DNA of 10,664 nt from Nitrospirota bacterium (GTDB taxonomy: Bacteria > Nitrospirota > Thermodesulfovibrionia > UBA6902 > DSMQ01): positions 1 to 10,664 of the forward strand of contig JACQZD010000022.1 of assembly GCA_016207865.1 (NCBI GenBank), written 5' to 3'. The notes beneath the pieces are model-generated. The model was not told the DNA's origin. It saw only the letters and a program-made list of their open reading frames with translations, and did not search any database. Numbering within the stretch: the first letter of the stretch is position 1; every line of letters begins with the position of its first letter. Below, one piece after another: positions 6,255 to 10,664 of the stretch. The position numbers and the translations under genes are program-made.

Positions 6255-6372
6255 TTAACAGCCCGTTAAAAAACTTTAGTTCCCCGCTTCCGCGAGGACG
6301 GCGTCTGGATACCCGCTTTCGCGGGTATGACAAACTTCTACGTTGGAATAGACTTCTTCAACAGCCTGTTAA
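6255..6372. mobile_element. MITE-like 118-bp element with imperfect terminal inverted repeats and internal hairpins
   Basis: The ends are imperfect inverted copies: the first 21 bp (TTAACAGCCCGTT...) match the reverse complement of the last 21 bp (TTAACAGGCTGTTG...) at 16 positions. Inside lie two GC-rich hairpins: TCCCCGC/GCGAGGA (6281-6298, one mismatch) and a perfect 8-bp stem (6309-6328) of the dRS3-like type found dispersed in many genomes. No ORF is contained. It abuts the PiT stop codon (one base between). It resembles a non-autonomous miniature element or REP-like repeat and may also block read-through from the phosphate transporter. No target-site duplication is evident. Confidence 0.55.
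6309..6328. repeat. Perfect 8-bp hairpin ATACCCGC-TTTC-GCGGGTAT
   Basis: An inverted repeat with a 4-nt loop inside the MITE-like element. The motif is typical of abundant dispersed intergenic repeats. No U-run follows on either strand, so it is not a classic intrinsic terminator, though the structure may stabilise the 3' end of the PiT transcript. Confidence 0.75.
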
Positions 6373-6373
6373 T

Positions 6374-7366
6374 TTATACAAACAGTGTTATTACCTTGCA
6401 GATAACCCATGCAAGCACGGCACATGCCGGAATCGTCAGTATCCATGCAATTATAATATTGCCGCCAATTCCCCATCTTACTGCTGATAATCTCTTTGAT
6501 GCGCCGACCCCCATGATAGTTGATGAAATAACGTGGGTAGTTGAAAGCGGGAGCCCTATTTTTGATGCAATTTCAATAACAGTCGCAGCAGATGCCTCTG
6601 CGGCAAATCCGTGAATCGGCCTAAGGTGTACCAGGCGTACGCCTAATGTCTTGATAATCCTCCATCCGCCTAAAGCCGTGCCGAGAGCCATCGCAGATGC
6701 GCAAAGGACAATTACCCATTGAGGGACATGAAAATCAGGGAGATTATAGTAGCTTACCAGCGCCATAGTTATAATGCCCATTGTCTTTTGGGCGTCATTA
6801 TTGCCATGGCTGAAAGCCATGAAAGCTGCAGACCCTATCTGGAGTTTGTTGAAAAGCTTATTCACACGCGTAACCGGAAACCTGCCGAACACCCACATAA
6901 GCAGCATCATCAGCAGCAATCCGAGTAGAAATCCTACCAGTGGAGAAAGCATCAATCCCAGCAATACTTTATTCACCCCTTTATGGATAATGACCTGAGC
7001 GCCGCTTGTCGCAATAGCGGCGCCGACTAAGCTTGAGAGTATGGCATGACTTGAAGATGTGGGAAGGCCGAAGTACCAGGTAATCAAATCCCAAATTATG
7101 GCAGACAAAAGCGCTGAAATAACAGTTATCTGGGTAACGCATGAAGGCTCTATGATGCCTGCCCCCACTGTCTTTGCAACAGCGGTCCCTGCTAAGGCTC
7201 CTGCCATGTTTAAGAAGGCCGCCATCAGCACAGCGGTCTTTGGCGACAAAACCCTTGTTGATACCGACGTCGCTATTGCATTTGCTGTATCGTGGAAACC
7301 GTTTATGAAGTCAAAGATTGTGGCAAGAACTATTACACAGATAAGAAGAAAAAAAGTATCATGCAT
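6374..7366 (-). CDS. PiT-family inorganic phosphate transporter
   Basis: A 330-residue inner-membrane permease with about ten hydrophobic segments. It has the duplicated PiT (PHO-4) signatures: N-terminal FINGFHDTANAIATSVSTRVLSP (about 19-41) and, in the second half, AFSHGNNDAQKTMGI. The paired loops GLPTSSSHA and GLPLSTTH show the internal repeat. PiT proteins import phosphate, often as a metal-phosphate complex, by proton or sodium symport. The length is typical of the short bacterial form without a long central loop. The ATG at 7364-7366 overlaps the DUF47 stop by 8 nt (ATGCATGA), so translation is coupled. The specificity (phosphate versus, less likely, sulfate) rests on the DUF47 partner and motif match. 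No Pho box is apparent upstream of the operon. Confidence 0.94.
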   Translation of the reverse strand: MHDTFFLLICVIVLATIFDFINGFHDTANAIATSVSTRVLSPKTAVLMAAFLNMAGALAGTAVAKTVGAGIIEPSCVTQITVISALLSAIIWDLITWYFGLPTSSSHAILSSLVGAAIATSGAQVIIHKGVNKVLLGLMLSPLVGFLLGLLLMMLLMWVFGRFPVTRVNKLFNKLQIGSAAFMAFSHGNNDAQKTMGIITMALVSYYNLPDFHVPQWVIVLCASAMALGTALGGWRIIKTLGVRLVHLRPIHGFAAEASAATVIEIASKIGLPLSTTHVISSTIMGVGASKRLSAVRWGIGGNIIIAWILTIPACAVLAWVICKVITLFV

Positions 7367-7976
7367 ATTTAAGGACTATGGCTTCCATAACATTGGCGAC
7401 ATCCTCGCATTTGTCCGAGGCGTTTTCAAGGTGCTCATATATCTCTTTCCATTTAATGATAAGAATGGGGTCTTTAATCTCATCAAACAGTTTCCCTAAC
7501 GCATCCCTGAAATCCCGGTCCACCCTGTTTTCCAGCCTGTTTATCTCAATGCAGTATTCCTGCACATGGGAGTAATTTTTTTCCTTGAGCATCTTCATTG
7601 CCTTATGCATAACCTCCACGGTTGTCAGGAGATCTTTTGACATGGAAATCGCCTCTTTCGTGGACTCCTTCAGTTTAAACACTGAAAGTCTGTCGGCGGC
7701 GCCCCAGATTAAGTCCAGCACATCATCAAGCCTTGACGCAAGGGCATACAGGTCTTCCCGGTCTATCGGGGTGAGGAAGGTCTTGTTAAGTTTTTTCATT
7801 ATGTCATGGGTAAGTATATCGCCTTCCTGCTCGGTTTCATGTATTTCCTTGACCCGCGCATCAATATTGTCAAATTTTTCCATGAGGACGACGAGAAGGT
7901 TTGCCGCCTTTGTGAGGTTTAAGGACGCCCGGTCAAATATCTCAAAAAAGTCTATTTCTTTAGGGAAAAGTTTCAT
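7359..7976 (-). CDS. DUF47 / PhoU-like regulator of the PiT transporter
   Basis: About 205 residues, all-helical and soluble, beginning MKLFPKEIDFFEIFDRA. This opening and the metal-binding-type motifs (EQEGDILTHDI near 50-60, DREDLYALASRLDDVLD near 73-89, and NRLENRVDRDF) are those of the TIGR00153/DUF47 family, distant relatives of PhoU. Members are nearly always encoded directly before a PiT gene and modulate its phosphate uptake. A longer frame opens at a TTG (7989-7991), but the ATG at 7974-7976 aligns with the family's usual start. Neither has a clear Shine-Dalgarno. The predicted promoter would leave a leader of only about 12 nt, so initiation may be near-leaderless. Overlaps the transporter start by 8 nt. 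Confidence 0.93.
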   Translation of the reverse strand: MKLFPKEIDFFEIFDRASLNLTKAANLLVVLMEKFDNIDARVKEIHETEQEGDILTHDIMKKLNKTFLTPIDREDLYALASRLDDVLDLIWGAADRLSVFKLKESTKEAISMSKDLLTTVEVMHKAMKMLKEKNYSHVQEYCIEINRLENRVDRDFRDALGKLFDEIKDPILIIKWKEIYEHLENASDKCEDVANVMEAIVLKYA

Positions 7977-7993
7977 GGTTTTTGTAAGCAAAT

Positions 7994-8022
7994 ATACTAC
8001 ATTAACAGGTTTTTGATGTCAA
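7994..8022 (-). promoter_or_regulatory. Sigma70-like promoter for the DUF47-PiT operon
   Basis: On the minus strand: perfect TTGACA (8017-8022), exactly 17 bp, then TAGTAT (7994-7999). The expected start near 7987 leaves about 12 nt before the ATG at 7976. The divergent pyruvate kinase promoter lies just beyond it, so the two operons share a compact control region. Confidence 0.6.
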
Positions 8023-8044
8023 ACAAAAATTTCTTTGCAGTTTG

Positions 8045-8053
8045 TGATAAGAT
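8045..8053 (+). promoter_or_regulatory. Possible extended -10 promoter for pyruvate kinase
   Basis: TG-A-TAAGAT forms an extended -10 (TGn plus a 4/6 match to TATAAT) about 34 bp before the ATG of pyruvate kinase. The -35 region is A-rich with no good match, as is common for extended -10 promoters. Weak evidence. Confidence 0.35.
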
Positions 8054-8071
8054 GTGACATTGACACCTAAG

Positions 8072-8077
8072 AAAGGG
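8072..8077 (+). promoter_or_regulatory. Ribosome binding site deciding the pyruvate kinase start
   Basis: AAAGGG ends 9 nt before the ATG at 8087. An in-frame GTG at 8054 would place this motif inside the gene and add 11 residues (including PKKGKNA) not seen in the family, so the ATG is chosen. Confidence 0.7.
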
Positions 8078-8086
8078 AAAAACGCC

Positions 8087-9496
8087 ATGCGGAAAGCAAA
8101 GATAGTCTGCACAATAGGGCCGGCCTGCGGTCAGGAAAAAGTTATTTATCAGATGATAAAAGCCGGGATGGATGTTGCAAGGCTTAATTTTTCGCACGGG
8201 ACTTATGAAACTCATAAAAAAGCCGCGGCCATGATAAGGTCCGGCGCACATAATCATGAAAAGCCTGTCGCCATACTTCAGGACTTAAAAGGACTGAAAA
8301 TAAGAGTAGGCCTTATTAAAAACGGCTATGTCAGGATTGAAAAGGGTTCAGCCTTGTCCCTCACAACAAAAAATATATCCGGTGATGATAGGCTGATTCA
8401 GATACGGTATCCCCATCTTATCCAGGACTTAAATATCGGCAGTAAAATTTTAATAGATGACGGGCTGATTCAGTTGAAAGTTATGGGGAAAAATAAAGAC
8501 CGGCTGACGACAGAGGTTATTGAGGGGGGGATATTAAAAGAGAAAAAGGGCGTCAATCTCCCCGATATCAGGATCTCTGCATCTTCATTCACAAAAAAAG
8601 ACATGGAGGACCTTGCTTTCGGGATAAAACTTGGCGTTGATTATGCAGCGCTTTCTTTTGTGTGTTCAAGAAATGATGTCCTGAAAGCCAAAAACTATCT
8701 GAAAAAACAAAAATCAGACATCCCTGTAATCGCAAAACTTGAAACAAGGCAGGCCCTTGAAAATATTGCGGAGATTATAGAGGTCTCAGACGGACTTATG
8801 ATTGCAAGGGGAGACCTCGGAGTGGAAGTCCCGGCTGAAGAAGTGCCTTTAATTCAAAAGCGTCTGATAGAGATGTGCAATTCCGCGCTGAAACCTGTAA
8901 TTATTGCCACACAGATGCTTGAATCCATGACAGAACACCTTCAGCCCACAAGGGCCGAGGCCACGGATGTCGCAAACGGCGTGCTGGACGGGGCAGACGC
9001 GTTAATGCTTTCGGCAGAAACGGCAGTCGGCAGCTACCCTGTTGAAGTTATAAAAATGATGGACAAAATTATAAGTTTCACGGAAACACATACACACAAA
9101 GCCCTCCTCCATAATCCCATCGGCGGAAAAACCTTGGCCCACGCCATTGCCGAGGCGGCCTGCACATCAGCAATGGATATAAAGGCAAAGGCAATAGTGG
9201 CCTTCAGCCGGACAGGGTTTACAGCGCTTATCGCATCAAAGTTCAGGCCGCGGGTGCCGATTATAGGTTTTACCGTCAGGGATGAAGTCCGAAGGAGAAT
9301 GAATCTGTACTGGGGGATTACGCCTCATATCATGAAATTCCCTGACAACACCGATGAAATGATATCCGAATCGGAAAAAGCCCTCATTCAGAAAGGCCTC
9401 GTGAAAAAAGGGGATGCGATTGCAATAATAGCCACATCTCCTTTCACGCAAGGCGCAAAAACCAACATCATGAAACTGCACAGAGTGGGGATGTAA
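8087..9496 (+). CDS. pyk: Pyruvate kinase
   Basis: A 469-residue cytoplasmic glycolytic enzyme converting phosphoenolpyruvate and ADP to pyruvate and ATP. It opens MRKAKIVCTIGPAC, the family's normal N-terminus, followed by MDVARLNFSHG with the substrate-site Arg, Asn and Ser. The active-site Lys is K217 in VIAKLETRQAL, where the usual KIEN is KLET. The metal-binding ARGDLGVEVP follows at 239-248, then KPVIIATQMLESM and RAEATDVANGVLDGADALMLSAETA. The C-terminal alpha/beta domain is complete (AIVAFSRTG, ending LHRVGM), and there is no PEP-utiliser extension. Another slight variant is DLKGLKIR in place of the common D(T/L)KGPEIR. It is divergent from the phosphate operon and appears monocistronic. 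All key residues are present, so it should be active. Confidence 0.96.
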   Translation: MRKAKIVCTIGPACGQEKVIYQMIKAGMDVARLNFSHGTYETHKKAAAMIRSGAHNHEKPVAILQDLKGLKIRVGLIKNGYVRIEKGSALSLTTKNISGDDRLIQIRYPHLIQDLNIGSKILIDDGLIQLKVMGKNKDRLTTEVIEGGILKEKKGVNLPDIRISASSFTKKDMEDLAFGIKLGVDYAALSFVCSRNDVLKAKNYLKKQKSDIPVIAKLETRQALENIAEIIEVSDGLMIARGDLGVEVPAEEVPLIQKRLIEMCNSALKPVIIATQMLESMTEHLQPTRAEATDVANGVLDGADALMLSAETAVGSYPVEVIKMMDKIISFTETHTHKALLHNPIGGKTLAHAIAEAACTSAMDIKAKAIVAFSRTGFTALIASKFRPRVPIIGFTVRDEVRRRMNLYWGITPHIMKFPDNTDEMISESEKALIQKGLVKKGDAIAIIATSPFTQGAKTNIMKLHRVGM

Positions 9497-9501
9497 ATGA
9501 A

Positions 9502-9654
9502 TAGCGAGTGCATGCCCCGTGGTCCCGAAGCGGGTCAGAGTTTAGTCGTATCGACCGAAGGGTCGCTTCGACTTACCACATGGTTAAGCGAGCAAATATG
9601 ATAAAGAAATTCCTCACATTAGATTCCCTTTAGAGAATGAAGTAATTAAGCGAG
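9502..9654. repeat. Three scattered copies of a TTAAGCGAG-like motif
   Basis: TAGCGAG (9502-9508), TTAAGCGAG (9584-9592) and TTAAGCGAG (9646-9654) punctuate the spacer after pyruvate kinase. The latter two are 62 bp apart, and the last overlaps the region just before the radical SAM -10 box. They may be debris of a dispersed intergenic repeat. No gene is seen in 9497-9685. Confidence 0.35.
9544..9573. repeat. Two-tier hairpin downstream of pyruvate kinase
   Basis: The outer arms AGTCG/CGACT enclose a small internal loop and an inner stem CGACC/GGTCG capped by GAAG. It lies 48 bp after the pyruvate kinase stop. There is no T-run after it, so it is more likely a repeat-type structure or a Rho/RNase boundary than an intrinsic terminator. 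Confidence 0.5.
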
Positions 9655-9657
9655 TTT

Positions 9658-9666
9658 TGTTATAAT
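9658..9666 (+). promoter_or_regulatory. Extended -10 promoter for the radical SAM gene
   Basis: TG-T-TATAAT, a perfect -10 with the TGn extension, 20 bp before the ATG at 9686. The -35 region has no good match. The expected start near 9673 would leave a short leader. Confidence 0.5.
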
Positions 9667-9685
9667 TCATAACCGGTTCACTTTA

Positions 9686-10664
9686 ATGAAAATATTAATT
9701 ATTAACATACAGAATTCCGGTTCCAGAGTTGGATATGCAGGCCTGTTTTTGCCGTTCGGCGTAGCATATATAACTTCAGTACTAAAAAAATGTGATGGTG
9801 TTGATATTGAATGTATAGATTTGCATAATGAACAAATTTTGCATCCGGAATTGTTTGACGCGTGGGACGTATTAAACAAACGGTTTCAAATAAAAGATTT
9901 TGACGTTATTATGTTTGGGGGTGTTTTTTTAAAATTAGATGTATTGATTAACTTATCCAAAACAATTCGCTTATATCATAAAAATATTTTCCAAATAGCA
10001 GGCGGCAACCTATGCACTACAATTCCGGATATAATATTAAATAAAAGCTCTGTTGATTGCGTCGTTTTATTTGAAGGTGAAGAGACCGTAATAGATATAA
10101 TTAAAGTGATAAAAAATCAAGAATCGTTATCAAATGTCAAGGGCATAAAATTTATCCACGATAAGCATATTGTATTCACCGGCTTAAGAGATAAAATTGA
10201 CAACTTAGACAAAATACCTTTTCCTGAAAGAGATCAATTTAAATTTTCAACATTAAGAAAAGCTTTCCCTATGGGCACTCCTGGGAGATACAGCGCAATA
10301 ATGTTTGCAAGCAGGGGCTGTCCCTTTCAATGTATTTTTTGCAATCCGGTTTCCGGAAGAAAGATAAGAACGAGGTCCCCTGAAAACATCATTGAAGAAA
10401 TTAAATACTTGCAAAATAAATATAATGTGCAATATTTCCGTTTTTTTGATGAAGTATTTATCGGTTCCAAGAAGAAGATAAAAGATTTTTGCAGCCTGAT
10501 TAAAAAAAATGGAATTAAGATATTCTGGTGGTGCCAGACGCAAATAAATTTAGTGGATGAAGACCTTTTGTTTCATATGAAAGACAGCGGCTGTATAGAA
10601 ATCGGTTATGGTATAGAATCCGGATCTGACAAAATATTAAGTGAGATGAAAAAAGGCATCACCA
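9686..10664 (+). CDS. B12-binding radical SAM protein, 5' part (runs off right edge)
   Basis: 326 codons are present from the ATG at 9686. Residues about 1-145 form a cobalamin-binding-type Rossmann domain (MKILIINI..., LFLPFGVAYITSVLKK, CIDLHNEQ, DVIMFGG, IAGGNLCTT, LFEGEETV). A linker PFPERD (178-183) is typical of this family. The radical SAM domain then starts with C212-x3-C216-x2-C219 (SRGCPFQCIFCNPV), which ligates the 4Fe-4S cluster that cleaves S-adenosylmethionine, followed by FRFFDEVF and GYGIESGSD. These enzymes (BchE/HpnP/P-methylase-like class B) do methylations or cyclisations on lipids, antibiotics or cofactors; the substrate cannot be deduced. There is no Shine-Dalgarno, but an extended -10 promoter lies just upstream. 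Codon use is visibly more AT-rich than in pyruvate kinase, suggesting a different origin. Confidence 0.9.
   Translation, partial: MKILIINIQNSGSRVGYAGLFLPFGVAYITSVLKKCDGVDIECIDLHNEQILHPELFDAWDVLNKRFQIKDFDVIMFGGVFLKLDVLINLSKTIRLYHKNIFQIAGGNLCTTIPDIILNKSSVDCVVLFEGEETVIDIIKVIKNQESLSNVKGIKFIHDKHIVFTGLRDKIDNLDKIPFPERDQFKFSTLRKAFPMGTPGRYSAIMFASRGCPFQCIFCNPVSGRKIRTRSPENIIEEIKYLQNKYNVQYFRFFDEVFIGSKKKIKDFCSLIKKNGIKIFWWCQTQINLVDEDLLFHMKDSGCIEIGYGIESGSDKILSEMKKGIT

Noticed and set aside
7059..7499. Plus-strand open frame antisense to PiT/DUF47
   Set aside because: It spans the junction of two firmly identified minus-strand genes and has no domain of its own.
9497..9685. tRNA or small structured RNA after pyruvate kinase
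   Set aside because: No cloverleaf, T-loop or CCA-like end could be assembled; only one small two-tier hairpin is supported.

Overview
The window looks like chromosomal DNA from a free-living, Gram-negative anaerobe-type bacterium. I favour Nitrospirota (Thermodesulfovibrionia-like), with Desulfobacterota as the alternative. This rests on PEP-CTERM surface proteins with a C-terminal tag of the PEPISSILFL type, a sigma54-style two-component pair whose sensor domains are rich in cysteine, and moderate GC. The taxonomic call is recall-based inference; no marker gene in the window settles it.

Layout, left to right. Positions 1-2463 are all on the minus strand: the 5' end of a nucleotide-sugar epimerase/dehydratase, a small VanZ-like membrane protein, and two tandem paralogous PEP-CTERM proteins that probably form one transcript ending at a strong 15-bp hairpin (850-884). 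The upstream PEP-CTERM ORF carries a five-cysteine N-terminal segment ahead of its signal peptide and is preceded by a well-matched sigma54 (-24/-12) promoter. Positions 2540-6072, also minus, hold a soluble GAF-PAS histidine kinase overlapping by 4 nt a REC-PAS-AAA+ sigma54 activator. The activator's Fis-type DNA-binding domain breaks off in the middle and is replaced by an unrelated AT-rich tail. The 301-bp gap at 6073-6373 holds the kinase promoter, a six-unit 8-bp tandem array and a 118-bp MITE-like element with imperfect terminal inverted repeats. Positions 6374-7976 (minus) are a PiT phosphate transporter overlapped by its DUF47/PhoU-like partner. Divergent from this is pyruvate kinase (8087-9496, plus). 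After a structured, repeat-bearing spacer, a visibly more AT-rich B12-binding radical SAM gene begins at 9686 and runs off the right edge.

How the genes may work together. The epimerase, VanZ-like protein and PEP-CTERM proteins suggest the edge of an exopolysaccharide/exosortase locus, although no exosortase lies in the window. The sigma54-type activator sits immediately upstream of a sigma54 promoter driving the PEP-CTERM pair, as PrsK/PrsR-RpoN control PEP-CTERM genes elsewhere. This kinase and regulator do not have PrsK/PrsR architecture, however, and the activator seems to have lost its recognition helix. The PiT-DUF47 pair and pyruvate kinase are ordinary housekeeping functions.
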